From the NCBI RefSeq assembly GCF_000968195.1, contig NZ_FO704550.1, forward strand, positions 868,001-932,000: a stretch of DNA of 64,000 nt, read 5' to 3'. This document shows positions 1 through 9,100 of the stretch, one piece after another; the first letter of the stretch is position 1, and the number at the start of each line of letters is the position of its first letter. Under the pieces are notes generated by a model. It saw nothing but the letters and a program-made list of their open reading frames with translations. It did not search any database and was not told the origin of the DNA. The position numbers and the translations under genes are program-made. The stretch comes from Xenorhabdus doucetiae. Its GTDB lineage: Bacteria > Pseudomonadota > Gammaproteobacteria > Enterobacterales > Enterobacteriaceae.

Positions 1-1
1 A

Positions 2-226
2 TCAGTACAGAAAGCGCTGGGAATGATCCGCAAACAGACGACATTGGTAGTGATCGCTCATCGCCTTTCAACCATAACTGAAGCTGATTCCATAGTAGTG
101 CTACATCGTGGTGCAATTGTCGAGCAAGGCCAGCATCAACAGCTACTGGAAAAGCACGGGCGCTATTATCAAATGTACCAACTCCAGCAAGTTGGAGAGA
201 CTTTGAATGAATCGGTGCACGCTTAA
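2..226 (+). CDS. mdlB: MdlB, 3' end of ABC transporter (partial)
   Basis: This is the C-terminal end of a multidrug-type ABC exporter half-transporter; the 5' part lies outside the window. The visible frame is open from base 2. It shows the H-loop of the nucleotide-binding domain (VVIAHRLST), the D/GxxVEQGxHxxLL tail typical of the family, and ends with YQMYQLQ as in enterobacterial MdlB. In the family, MdlA and MdlB form a heterodimeric inner-membrane exporter whose substrate is not well defined. Followed by glnK, the same neighbour as in E. coli, which supports the name. Its stop codon lies within the predicted NtrC site of the next gene. Confidence 0.9.
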   Translation, partial: SVQKALGMIRKQTTLVVIAHRLSTITEADSIVVLHRGAIVEQGQHQQLLEKHGRYYQMYQLQQVGETLNESVHA

Positions 227-232
227 TGTGCA
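216..232 (+). promoter_or_regulatory. NtrC binding site upstream of glnK
   Basis: TGCAC-N7-GTGCA, a 17-bp dyad matching the NtrC (GlnG) enhancer consensus. It overlaps the mdlB stop codon and sits about 110 bp upstream of the sigma-54 promoter, a normal enhancer distance. Confidence 0.75.
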
Positions 233-237
233 TATAA

Positions 238-269
238 GGGGACAGAAGTCTTTTCTGTTCCCTTTTTTA
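238..269 (+). terminator. Rho-independent terminator of mdlB
   Basis: A 10-bp stem (GGGGACAGAA with TTCTGTTCCC, one G-U pair) with a 5-nt loop, followed by six T residues. It separates the mdlAB transcript from glnK. Confidence 0.85.
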
Positions 270-326
270 TCCTTTCTTTAGAGATGTTTTTCGATAAGAA
301 ATTGATCACACATCATTTTTAACTTC

Positions 327-342
327 TGGCATATCCCTTGCA
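327..342 (+). promoter_or_regulatory. Sigma-54 promoter of glnK-amtB
   Basis: TGGCAT-N5-TTGCA gives the invariant GG at -24 and GC at -12 with exact 10-bp spacing. It lies about 40 bp before the glnK start codon. Together with the upstream NtrC dyad this predicts induction under nitrogen limitation. Confidence 0.85.
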
Positions 343-382
343 AATATCCCCTTGTGCAAACGTCGCAAAAAACGGGGGAAAT

Positions 383-721
383 ATGAAACTCATCACCATC
401 ATCATAAAGCCATTTAAGCTGGAGGAAGTGCGGGAAGCACTTGCTGATATAGGAATACAAGGTATGACTATAACGGAAGTAAAGGGATTTGGACGTCAAA
501 AAGGCCATTCCGAACTTTATCGGGGCGCCGAATACAACGTTAATTTTTTGCCCAAAGTTAAGATTGATATTGCTACCCATGATGAAAAAGTTGAAGAAAT
601 TATCCATATTGTTCAGCAGACTGCTTTCACTGGGAAAATGGGGGATGGAAAGATTTTTCTCTTTGAATTACAGCATGCGGTTCGGATCAGGACGGGTGAA
701 ACGAATGATGCTGCACTGTAA
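383..721 (+). CDS. glnK: Nitrogen regulatory protein P-II (GlnK)
   Basis: A 112-residue PII signalling protein. It senses 2-oxoglutarate, ATP/ADP and glutamine status, and blocks the AmtB ammonium channel when nitrogen is plentiful. The T-loop motif RGAEYNVNF places the uridylylated tyrosine at residue 51, as in the family. The C-terminal B/C-loop regions (TGKMGDGKIF, RIRTGE) are intact. The start was set at MKLITIIIKP because it follows a strong GGGGGA ribosome site and matches the family's conserved N terminus; an upstream in-frame TTG would overlap the sigma-54 promoter. It is 12 bp from amtB, forming the usual glnK-amtB operon. Confidence 0.97.
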   Translation: MKLITIIIKPFKLEEVREALADIGIQGMTITEVKGFGRQKGHSELYRGAEYNVNFLPKVKIDIATHDEKVEEIIHIVQQTAFTGKMGDGKIFLFELQHAVRIRTGETNDAAL

Positions 722-733
722 GTGGAGGAAAAA

Positions 734-2014
734 ATGAAGAAGAAATTTTTATTCTTAGCGTGTATTGCGGCCAGTTTTCCTTCATTTGCTTTTGCCGTGG
801 AAAATAATCTCAATAAAGCAGACACCGTATTTATGTTGGTTAATACAGTACTTGTCCTTTTTATGACAATACCCGGCATCGCTCTGTTTTATGGGGGATT
901 ACTACGCAGCAAAAATGTTTTGTCATTGATGTCACAGGTGATTGTCAGTTTTTCATTGGTTTGTGTGCTTTGGATTATGTATGGGTACAGCATGACCTTT
1001 GAGACAGGCAACTCTTTTTGGGGCGGTTTTGGTCAGGTAATGTTGAAAAACATATCCATAACTGATCTAAATGGTAGTTTCTATCAGTTAATTCACGTTG
1101 TTTTCCAGGGGGCATTTGCGTGTATTACTGTTGCCTTAGTGGTGGGCGCCTTATGTGAAAGAGTTCGTTTTTCCGCACTGCTGATTTTTAGTGCGCTATG
1201 GCTGACCGCATCTTATATCCCTATGGCGCATATGGTGTGGGGCGGCGGCTGGCTGGCTAAGGATGGCGCTTTGGATTTTGCTGGTGGGACGGTTGTTCAT
1301 ATTAATGCGGCAGCGGCAGGATTGGTTGGTGCTCACTTACTTGGAAAGCGTTCTGGTTTCGGACGGGAAGCCTTTAAACCTCATAACTTACCCATGACTT
1401 TTATTGGCACAGCGATCCTTTATATTGGATGGTTTGGCTTTAATGTGGGCTCCGCGGGTGAAGTGAATGCTATCGCAGCGCTGGCTCTGGTGAATACGGT
1501 GGTAGCAACGGCAGGAGCAGTGTTGTCATGGGTTTTCTGTGAGTGGTTATTTCGCCAGAAACCGTCACTTTTAGGGGCATGCTCTGGGTGTATTTCGGGT
1601 TTGGTGGTCATTACACCTGCTGCTGCAACAGTGGGTATTGGTGGCGCATTAGTGATGGGATTGATTGCAGGTATTGCAGGCTTATGGGGGGTAGTCATAC
1701 TGAAGAGATGGTTACGGGTTGATGATGTTTGTGATGTGTTTGGGGTACATGGAGTATGTGGCATCGTCGGTTGTGTATTGACCAGTGTTTTTACTGCATC
1801 CACTTTAGGAGGAACAGGGTTTTCTGAAGGCATGACAATGTTAAGGCAGCTCGGTATTCAGGTGATGAGTATCTTGGTCTGTATCGTTTGGTCATCAATC
1901 GCGGCTTATATCTCGTTTAAGATCGCTGATAAGTTGGTTGGACTACGCATGAGTATCGAATCAGAAAGGGAAGGACTTGATATTACTTCACATGGCGAAA
2001 GTGCTTATAACTGA
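734..2014 (+). CDS. amtB: Ammonium transporter AmtB
   Basis: A 426-residue trimeric inner-membrane ammonium channel. Residues 1-21 form a signal peptide ending AFA. Using mature numbering, every key residue of E. coli AmtB is present: the Phe gate F107 and F215, substrate-site W148 and S219, D160, and the twin pore histidines H168 and H318. Eleven hydrophobic segments follow. The ATG at 734 is preceded by GGAGG and is preferred over a GTG 12 bp upstream. Co-transcribed with glnK, its regulatory partner, under the nitrogen-responsive promoter. Confidence 0.97.
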   Translation: MKKKFLFLACIAASFPSFAFAVENNLNKADTVFMLVNTVLVLFMTIPGIALFYGGLLRSKNVLSLMSQVIVSFSLVCVLWIMYGYSMTFETGNSFWGGFGQVMLKNISITDLNGSFYQLIHVVFQGAFACITVALVVGALCERVRFSALLIFSALWLTASYIPMAHMVWGGGWLAKDGALDFAGGTVVHINAAAAGLVGAHLLGKRSGFGREAFKPHNLPMTFIGTAILYIGWFGFNVGSAGEVNAIAALALVNTVVATAGAVLSWVFCEWLFRQKPSLLGACSGCISGLVVITPAAATVGIGGALVMGLIAGIAGLWGVVILKRWLRVDDVCDVFGVHGVCGIVGCVLTSVFTASTLGGTGFSEGMTMLRQLGIQVMSILVCIVWSSIAAYISFKIADKLVGLRMSIESEREGLDITSHGESAYN

Positions 2015-2046
2015 GCACTGTTATTCGCGTGAAGATAGGTGTTCCG

Positions 2047-2075
2047 TGCCGTAGTAACTTTCTGTTATTACGGCA
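2047..2075. terminator. Stem-loop between convergent amtB and tesB
   Basis: A 12-bp stem (TGCCGTAGTAAC with GTTATTACGGCA, one G-U) and 5-nt loop between two converging genes. There is no clear U-tract on either side, so it is a probable rather than certain bidirectional terminator. Confidence 0.5.
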
Positions 2076-2092
2076 TACAGTATTGATTCAAT

Positions 2093-2923
2093 TCATGACA
2101 GTTTGCGGATGACGCCTTCCTGAACCGCAGAAGCGATAAGCACGCCTGCACGATTATAGATATGCCCACGAACAAAACCACGGGCACCTGATGCTGACGG
2201 GCTTTCGATTGAATAGAGTAACCATTCATCCATATTGAAAGGGCGGTGATACCACATTGAGTGGTCAATGGTTGCTATTTGCATATTTTTTTCCATAAAT
2301 TTTACGCCATGGGGCTGTAATGCCGTGGGCAGAAAATTGAAATCTGAGGCATAGCCCAACAAACAGTGATGAAGGAGTGGATCTTCCGGCATTTTTCCAT
2401 TGCTACGGAACCAAACATAGCGCACGGGGACTTGGGATGAATGATTGGGTAGATTTTGCAGAGGAACGAGTTTCATCTCCAAGGGAGGGACAGAAAAAAC
2501 TTTTTTTAATTTTGTCGGGAGTGAGTTAGCCATTTTTTTTATGATTTCCTCTTGAGATTCTAACTCTTCGGGAGGGGGAACCATGGGCATAGTATTTTGA
2601 TGTTCAAAACTCTCTTCATCTCCTTGAAAGGAGGCTGTCATGTAGAAAATAGGCTGACCATTTTGTATTGCGCTGATGCGGCGGGCACTGAAACTTTTCC
2701 CATCACGTAATATTTCAACATCATAAACAATGGGCTTATGGCTATCCCCTGGACGTAGAAAATAGCTATGAAAGGAATGGATCATTCTGTCATTCACGAC
2801 AGTTTGTTTTGCTGCATATAGCGCTTGGCCTATGACTTGCCCGCCGAAAACCTGAGGGAATCCTAAGTCTTCACTTTGTCCCCGGTAAATGCCTTCTTCT
2901 ATTTTTTCTAAATGCCTTTTCAT
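2093..2923 (-). pseudogene. tesB: Acyl-CoA thioesterase II (TesB), 3' part fused to an IS-supplied start
   Basis: Codes for TesB, which hydrolyses medium- and long-chain acyl-CoAs. The conserved catalytic Asp (YASDFNFLP), Thr (IATIDHSMW) and Gln (AVQEGVIR) of the double hot-dog fold are all present. The first 14 codons have been cut off by the IS630-type insertion at 2911-4064. The remaining frame can begin at an ATG at 2923-2921 inside the IS end, giving MKRHL before residue 15 (EKIEEG). That ATG overlaps the TGA of the transposase frame, so translation by coupling is conceivable, but no good ribosome site is seen. The family length is about 286 aa; the reconstructed gene is 285 aa. It may give a slightly shortened active enzyme or be silent. 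Confidence 0.88.
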
Positions 2924-4064
2924 AATGCTGAGACTCTGATATTTCTGATTCCTTTCAACGTCTTTTTTCCTGACGCCGTTTTTAAAAAAATTTTCACATT
3001 TTTAATCAGTTGCCACATAAATTGGCAACCATGATTACGGGTAACCGTTTCATGTAACGATTGCCATAACCGCTCTATTTTGTTCAACCAGGGCGAATAA
3101 ACCGGAAGGAATAAAAGTGTCACGCTTGGATTCTGTCGTAACCACGCTTTTACTGACTTACTTTTATGAATAATGTAGTTGTCTAAAATCACGGTGAGCG
3201 TTTCTGCGTGACGATATTGGCGTTTTAATTCTTCTAACGTATTGATAAATAATTGAGCGCTTTTCTTCATGTAACCCGTAAAAACAATTTTGTTGGTCCG
3301 GACATCAAGACAACCCGCAACGTAGTATTTTTGATTTTTACCCGGCGTATTAATGCGTTTTTGCTGGCCTTTAAAATACCAGCCCGCCCCGATTTTCGGG
3401 TTCAAGTGAATATCCACTTCATCTTCATAAACAACAGGATGTTTCTCTGACGCCCGGGAAAGCGCTTCGGTAATGCGGGCCATTTTTTCTTCATATTCCG
3501 GATCGGGTAACTTGACTGTCGGGGCCGCTCTTCTCCAGACAATCCCTTGTTGACGGAAATAACGGTAAAGCGTGCTCATTTGAAAGGGTGATTTTAAGTA
3601 ACCCTTTGATTTAAAAAACAAAAAAGGCCAGGCTCCATCGGGAACGAGATTAACCGAACTGTTGGGGAGAATGTTCCAATAGATAAGACAGAAAAGGCCA
3701 AAGTGGGGTTAAATGCCATCGGGTATGGCGGCCTGCCGGTAAACTGAGTAACCCCATCCATCCCAGCTCCCTAAACCGCTTAATCCAGCGCCAGACAGAA
3801 GACTCAGCGCAACACAGTTTATCGGCCACTTGGGAGACCGGCTCTCCTTGGCATAACCAGAGTATGCCCATGATCCGGCGGGCATAATTTTTATCTGTGG
3901 TTTTTTGAACGACTTTTTTCATCTGGCGCCGTTCATTTCGGGAGGTTGGTGGTAAGATAAGCATAACTCAGTCCTTCCTTTTGCGGTTTCTTTTATTGCA
4001 ATCAAGACATTCGCAAAAATAGGACTGAGTTTCTTTGAGACTCCTACCATTTTGGCAAGCCATT
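2911..4064 (-). mobile_element. IS630-family insertion sequence, 1154 bp, in tesB
   Basis: The element begins AATGCCTT and, read from the other side, ends AATGGCTT. The two terminal inverted repeats match at about 20 of 27 positions. It is flanked by TA on both sides (2909-2910 and 4065-4066), the target duplication of the IS630/Tc1 superfamily. Joining the flanks at TA restores an uninterrupted tesB reading frame, which fixes both boundaries. It encodes a disrupted DDE transposase on the minus strand. Confidence 0.92.
2920..3964 (-). pseudogene. IS630-family transposase, frameshifted
   Basis: Two minus-strand frames together cover a DDE transposase. The upstream part (3964 to 3650, 104 aa) holds the helix-turn-helix region (PVSQVADKLCCAESSVWRWIKRF). 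The downstream part (3621 to 2920, 233 aa) holds the catalytic core with VVYEDEVDIH, the second Asp in VILDNYIIHK, and LPVYSPWLNKIERLW with the final acidic residue. The first frame stops just after SPQQFG and the second lies in another register. Between them the original register reads as recognisable transposase sequence with two stops, so at least two lesions are present. A T-rich stretch occurs here, but the first stop lies before it, which argues against programmed frameshifting. Probably inactive. Confidence 0.88.
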
Positions 4065-4106
4065 TAGATGTATCAAGTTAATTAAGTTTTGTAATGTCTG
4101 GCTCAT
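4065..4106 (-). pseudogene. tesB: TesB 5' remnant (first 14 codons)
   Basis: The minus strand reads MSQTLQNLINLIHL, matching the conserved TesB N terminus (MSQ-L-NL--L). It stops exactly at the IS border. A good ribosome site (AAAGG) precedes the ATG at 4106. Joined with codons from 2908 downward, it restores a full-length TesB, proving that the gene was intact before insertion. Confidence 0.9.
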
Positions 4107-4130
4107 AACATGCCTTTACTTTTAAGCGTG

Positions 4131-4225
4131 TTTAAATAAATTCCCATAATAGTGAGAGATTGCGATCTTGTTCCGCGCGCCGCGCGGGATAAGATTTACG
4201 CCTATCATTTTGAAATGCTATTTAA
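4131..4225 (-). repeat. Dispersed palindromic repeat, copy 1 (reversed)
   Basis: An imperfect palindrome of about 95 bp, with a GC-rich core (CCGCGCGGCGCGCGG) inside AT-rich arms ending TTTAAATA/TATTTAAA. The reverse complement aligns along its whole length with copies at 31300-31396 and 40151-40260. It lies just upstream of the tesB start, in the tesB-ffs gap. Confidence 0.8.
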
Positions 4226-4683
4226 AAAGTATGAACGAAAGATTATGGATAATAAGTTTTTATTTATTTGAAAATAAATGGATTAAGTTGTAAATAAAAT
4301 TATCTTTTGTTTTTATTTTAGATGTGAATTATCACTGTTAATTTTATCAAGGCTTATCAAATAATGCGAATGTATTGTTCTTTGTTATTTATTGATTTAT
4401 ATGGTTATTTTTATTTTGAATGATAAAGGATGGGAAGGTTAGTATTTTGCTTAAGTTGAAACTGTAAAATTGTGTGGTGTTTATATGACATGGCAATGAT
4501 TCATTAATATTGTTAAATATATTTATTATTGCATCTGTTTACTGCTTATTTACTATATGATATGAGCGATAACTTGAAAAAGTTGAAAATAACCCGGAGA
4601 TTGGAAAAATATTGGATTTGACACCATTTTTGATGTTTTTTGCCACATTGTGGGTAATAAATCAGCATTCAAATGAAGTTGCC

Positions 4684-4712
4684 TTGCTATTTTATTATGT
4701 TTGAAAGATAAT
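4684..4712 (+). promoter_or_regulatory. Sigma-70 promoter of ffs
   Basis: TTGCTA, a 17-bp spacer, then GATAAT. Initiation near 4720 would give a 5' leader of about 25 nt before mature 4.5S RNA, consistent with the RNase P-processed precursor known in E. coli. Confidence 0.7.
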
Positions 4713-4746
4713 AACCCCCGCTTCGAAATTTGAAGCTAACGTCAAT

Positions 4747-4860
4747 GGGGGCTCTGCTGGTTCTCCCGCAACGCTAACTTGTTAACTTGGTCAGGTCTGG
4801 AAAGAAGCAGCCATAGCAAGGGATGTGTGTGCCGGGATGTCGCTGGTAGAGCCCTCACCA
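4747..4860 (+). ncRNA. ffs: 4.5S RNA of the signal recognition particle
   Basis: A 114-nt RNA matching the enterobacterial 4.5S RNA. The closing helix GGGGGCTCTG pairs with the 3' AGAGCCCTC region. The conserved apical domain contains GTCAGGTC(T)GGAAAGAAGCAGCC, where the GGAA tetraloop and symmetric internal loop bind the Ffh M domain. It works with Ffh and FtsY to target membrane proteins co-translationally. Compared with E. coli the middle helix has compensatory changes. Its position before hha-tomB is the usual one. Confidence 0.96.
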
Positions 4861-4939
4861 ATTTCAAGCTTATCAGTAGCTTATGCTGTCAGCCGATAAT
4901 AGCTACCGGCTTAGTCACTTTCTATCTGAACACTACAGT

Positions 4940-5143
4940 TTAGCGGACAAATTTCCAAACAGATGATGGGATTTTATCATAGAGTTTATTCATAGTCAGT
5001 TCAGCTAAACGGTGATCAGCTGCGGAGTAGAACAATTCAAGTTCATCAGCCGAAAGCTCATATTTATTTTTTTCAATTACACGTTCCAGTGTCTCAATAG
5101 AAGTGCATTTTCTCAAACGCATCAGATAGTCAGTTTTAGTCAT
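4940..5143 (-). CDS. hha: Hemolysin-expression modulator Hha
   Basis: A 67-residue nucleoid-associated co-regulator. It binds H-NS and StpA and strengthens silencing of horizontally acquired and AT-rich genes. The sequence DYLMRLRKC...LERVIEKNKYELS...FYSAADHRLAELTMNKLYDKIPSSVWKFVR is nearly identical to enterobacterial Hha. It lacks the first five residues of the E. coli form because an in-frame stop lies just upstream, so MTKTDYL after AAGG is the only start. It lies 47 bp downstream of tomB and is co-directional with it, as in the TomB-Hha biofilm/toxin-antitoxin pair. Confidence 0.96.
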   Translation of the reverse strand: MTKTDYLMRLRKCTSIETLERVIEKNKYELSADELELFYSAADHRLAELTMNKLYDKIPSSVWKFVR

Positions 5144-5190
5144 GGTCGCCTTATCTTATTTAGTATAAAAAATAGTTAGAAATATATTTA

Positions 5191-5559
5191 TCAGATTTTG
5201 CTTAGAGCAGCGTTCAAATCATGTAACAGAATGTTAGTTAAGTGTTCGTTTGTTTTTTGCCATTTTGTAAGTTCAAGAAAGCTTATCTTATCACTTCCAA
5301 ATAAATTATATGTTTCATCTAGATAGTTATCAATTAAGGTACTCAGCGTGTAGTTATCTGAGTATTTAATTTTAAAACTCCAGACAAAAGCTGCAATGTG
5401 TTCAATCAATTCGTTTAGTTTTAAACTTTTCTCGGAGGTCAGGTCGTGAATCCAATGATTATCAGTGCGATTCAGGACTGAAAACGCCTCATGAATTAAA
5501 TTTTCACATAAGTACTTTAATTCAGCAACATCATGCCTTCTTGGTGAATATTCATCCAT
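5191..5559 (-). CDS. tomB: Hha toxicity modulator TomB (YbaJ)
   Basis: A 122-residue protein that counteracts Hha toxicity, described as the oxygen-dependent antitoxin of the Hha-TomB pair. MDEYSPRRHDVAELKYLCENL and LNELIEHIAAFVWSFKIKY match the family. A start at 5559 is chosen because GGAGGTG precedes it at ideal spacing; a start 21 bp further upstream would put that ribosome site inside the gene. The second half diverges from E. coli but keeps DNYLDETYNLF. Upstream of hha in the same direction. Confidence 0.93.
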   Translation of the reverse strand: MDEYSPRRHDVAELKYLCENLIHEAFSVLNRTDNHWIHDLTSEKSLKLNELIEHIAAFVWSFKIKYSDNYTLSTLIDNYLDETYNLFGSDKISFLELTKWQKTNEHLTNILLHDLNAALSKI

Positions 5560-6150
5560 AATCACCTCCGTAAACGACAACAGTTTATTTGAACTAAGGC
5601 TTTATACATGCTAATTATTATAGTCATTCTTTTAGAATAGAGCTTATCAAAACATGATTATTATTTATTAATATTAAAGCCCTATTTTGCGTATCTGCCA
5701 ACTGGGTTTTTTAACAATGGCTATTTTACGCTTGGTTATGACAAAAACGCTTAGTTCTGGCAAGTGCTAGCATTCTACTGTGAAACTGTGGAGAGTAGCG
5801 ATATCTACATATGCTGTAAATATATTAAGTTACACTAATACAGTAAAGGCTGTAGCAATAGCACAGAAGTCATTATAGGCGATTGTATTGCGACTTTCAA
5901 AATCAATGTGGCGCCATTATTACATATGTCACCATCGAGATGGAACACTTTTTACCATTAAAGGTGTAATCCAGAGAAAAACAAGGAAAGTTACCAAGTT
6001 ATCTTCTGCTTATTATAAAAAAACAGAAAGATGTTACCTTTTAAACTTAACCTGTCTTTCATAAGTATTTATTTTAATTAGACTATGTTCGAATTTTAAT
6101 GCAGGCATTGTAACTTGTAATTTACTGTTTGAAGTGTTTTTACCCATTTT
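5560..6150. other. Intergenic region tomB-acrB, no gene seen
   Basis: About 590 bp of AT-rich DNA that carries the promoter region of tomB-hha. No supported coding frame, RNA or repeat was recognised. The equivalent gap in E. coli is of similar size. Confidence 0.6.
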
Positions 6151-6177
6151 AAAAGGCCACATAAGTGGCCTTTTTAG
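6151..6177. terminator. Bidirectional terminator after acrB
   Basis: GGCCAC-TTAT-GTGGCC stem with AAAA on one side and TTTTT on the other, 14 bp beyond the acrB stop. It can work on both strands; for acrAB the minus-strand reading is relevant. Confidence 0.85.
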
Positions 6178-6188
6178 TATAGTTGAAT

Positions 6189-9100
6189 TTAGTGAGGTGT
6201 TGAAATGTGTTCAAGCTCCTCATTTTTTTTCGTAAACCGCCGCTTAATGACAACGAAAAATACAGGAACGAAATAAATTGCCAACGATGTAGCGGCAATC
6301 ATACCCCCCAGTACCCCTGTTCCTACGGCATTTTGCGCACCTGAACCTGCGCCATTACTCAATACCAAAGGCATAACCCCAAGCATAAAGGCTAAAGAAG
6401 TCATTAGGATTGGGCGTAAACGCATCCTGGCCGCCTCAAGAGTCGCTTCTATTAATCCCTTGCCCTCTTTTTCTATCAAATCCTTAGCAAACTCTACGAT
6501 CAGGATAGCGTTTTTCGCTGACAGCCCGATGGTCGTCAATAAGCCAACCTTAAAGTAAACGTCGTTATCCAGCCCACGTATTGATGTTGCCAGCAAGGCA
6601 CCAATAACGCCTAGGGGAACGACCAGCATGACCGAGAACGGAACAGACCAGCTTTCATATAACGCTGCCAGACAAAGGAACACAACAATCAATGACAGTG
6701 CATATAGCGCTGGAGCTTGATTGCCAGACAGACGTTCTTGATAAGACATGCCGGTCCAGTCATAGCCAATGCCAGCAGGTAACTGTGATGCCAGTTGCTC
6801 CATCAGGGCCATTGCGTCACCCGTACTTTGCCCAGGAGCGGCTTCGCCCACAATTTCCATGGAAGGGAGACCGTTATAGCGTTCCAGACGTGGTGAACCA
6901 TAAACCCACGGCTCTTTTGAGGCATCGATGAACGCAGAAAACGGCACCATTTGCCCATGATAGTTACGAACATACAAGTTACTGATATTGCTTGGCAACA
7001 TACGGTAAGGGGCATCAGCTTGAATATACACTTTTTTGACCCGGCCACGGTCGATAAAGTCATTGACGTAAGCACCGCCAAACATCGTGCTCAAGGTTGA
7101 GTTGATATTTGTCGTGGATACGGCCAGCGCTTCTGCTTTTTCCTTATCGATATGCACGCGATATTGTTGGGTATCATTTTGCCCATTGGGGCGGACACCC
7201 GTCAGCATATCGGGATGTTGTGCAACCATACCCAGCAACTGGTTGCGTGCTTCTGTCAGTGCTGCATGTCCCAGGTTTCCTTTATCAATCAACTGGAAGT
7301 CAAAACCACTGGCAGAACCCAACTCGACAATGGGAGGAATATTAAACGCAAAGACAAGGCCTTCCTTGATTTGGGCAAAACTCGCATTTGCCCGACCAAC
7401 AATGGCCGGAACCTTGTCTTTGGGATCTTTGCGTTGATCCCAATCTTTTAAGCTGATAAATGCCAGACCCGTATTTTGCCCCTGACCACTAAAACTAAAG
7501 CCATTCACTGTGAACACAGATTTAACAACGTCTTTCTCTTTGGTATAGAAGTAGTCATTGATGTGGTTCAATACCTTTTGTGTCTGCTCTTGAGTTGAGC
7601 CAGGTGGTAATTGAACTATTGCCACTAAAACCCCTTGATCTTCTTCTGGCAGGAAGGAGGAGGGCAGGTTATTGAATATCCAGGCCATACCAGAGAGCAA
7701 CATGACATAGATCACCAGGTAACGCCCTGTACCCCGTAACATTCTACCGATGCTATCGGTATAATGATGTGTGCATTTTTCAAACAAATGGTTAAACCAA
7801 CCAAAGAACCCGGTTTGAGTTCCGTGGCTGCCTTTGGCTACAGGTTTGAGCATTGTGGCACACAGGGCAGGGGTCAGGATTAAGGCCACCAGTACAGACA
7901 GGATCATTGCTGAAACGATCGTGACTGAGAATTGGCGGTAAATTGCGCCTGTTGCACCGCCGAAGAAGGCCATGGGTACAAATACAGCCGAAAGCACTAG
8001 CGCGATACCGACCAGCGCGCCTTGGATCTGCCCCATCGATTTCTTGGTGGCTTCTTTCGGTGAAAGCCCTTCTTCCTGCATGACGCGTTCGACGTTTTCC
8101 ACCACAACAATGGCATCATCCACGAGCAGACCGATGGCAAGTACCATAGCAAACATGGTTAATGTATTGATGGAGTAGCCAAACGCGGCAAGAATGGCAA
8201 ACGTACCCAGCAGGACAACCGGAACCGCAATCGTTGGGATAAGCGTGGCGCGGAAGTTTTGCAGGAACAGGTACATGACGATAAACACCAACAGAATGGC
8301 TTCTGCTAATGTTTTCACCACTTCGAAAATAGAAATTTTAACGAATGGTGTGGTGTCATAGGGATAGACAACCGTCAACCCATGCGGGAAGAAAGGCTGC
8401 ATCTCCGCCAGTGTTTCCTGGACAGCCTTGGAAGTATTCAGTGCGTTGGCACCCGTTGCCAGTTTGATCCCAATCCCTGCTGCCGGTTTGCCATTGAAGC
8501 GTCCAATGATACTGTAATTTTCAGCGCCCAATTGAACGGTGGCGACATCATGCAAGCGAATTTGTGAACCATCGGGGTTCATGCGCAGCAAAATGTTGCC
8601 AAATTCCTCCGCTGAATTCAGACGGGTTTGTGCGATGATCGACGCATTTAAACGCTGCCCCGGAACCGGAGGCGTTCCACCTAATTGCCCGGCGGCAACT
8701 TGATTGTTCTGTGCCTTGATTGCACTGATAACATCCTGAGTGGTGATTTTATAGTTGAGCAGTTTGTCCGGATTGAGCCAGATACGCATGGCATACTGTG
8801 TACCGAAGAGCATTGCTTCACCCACGCCAGCCACACGGCTCAAGCTATCTTTGACATTGGCACCGACATAGTCGGCGATGTCATCTTGAGTCATGGAACC
8901 ATCCTGAGAGATGAAACCGACCATCATCAAAAACGAACTGGTGGTTTTATCAACAGTCACACCTTGCTGCTGGACTTCTTGAGGCAATAGTGGCATTGCC
9001 AATTGCAGTTTATTTTGTACCTGGACTTGCGCGGTATCCGGATCGGTGTTCGCTTCAAAGGTCAGCATGATATTCATGCTTCCTGTAGAATCGCTACTGG

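Larger units (their letters stand above)
4107..4746. other. 640-bp gene-poor gap between tesB and ffs
   Basis: No convincing coding frame is seen. It holds the tesB 5' leader, palindromic repeat copy 1, a very AT-rich stretch (about 4230-4680) without recognisable motifs, and the ffs promoter. E. coli has the lipoprotein gene ybaY here; no remnant of it was recognised. Confidence 0.6.

Noticed and set aside
3560..3660. Programmed frameshift in the IS630 transposase
   Set aside because: The first stop precedes the T-rich slippery-looking stretch and a second stop follows in the original register, so one slip cannot make the full protein.
4860..4939. Possible terminator of ffs formed by GTAGCT/AGCTAC
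   Set aside because: The arms are short, the loop is long and no T-tract follows; not convincing enough to list.
7087..7437. Long antisense frames inside acrB and acrA
   Set aside because: They are shadows of strongly conserved coding sequence and show no independent features.
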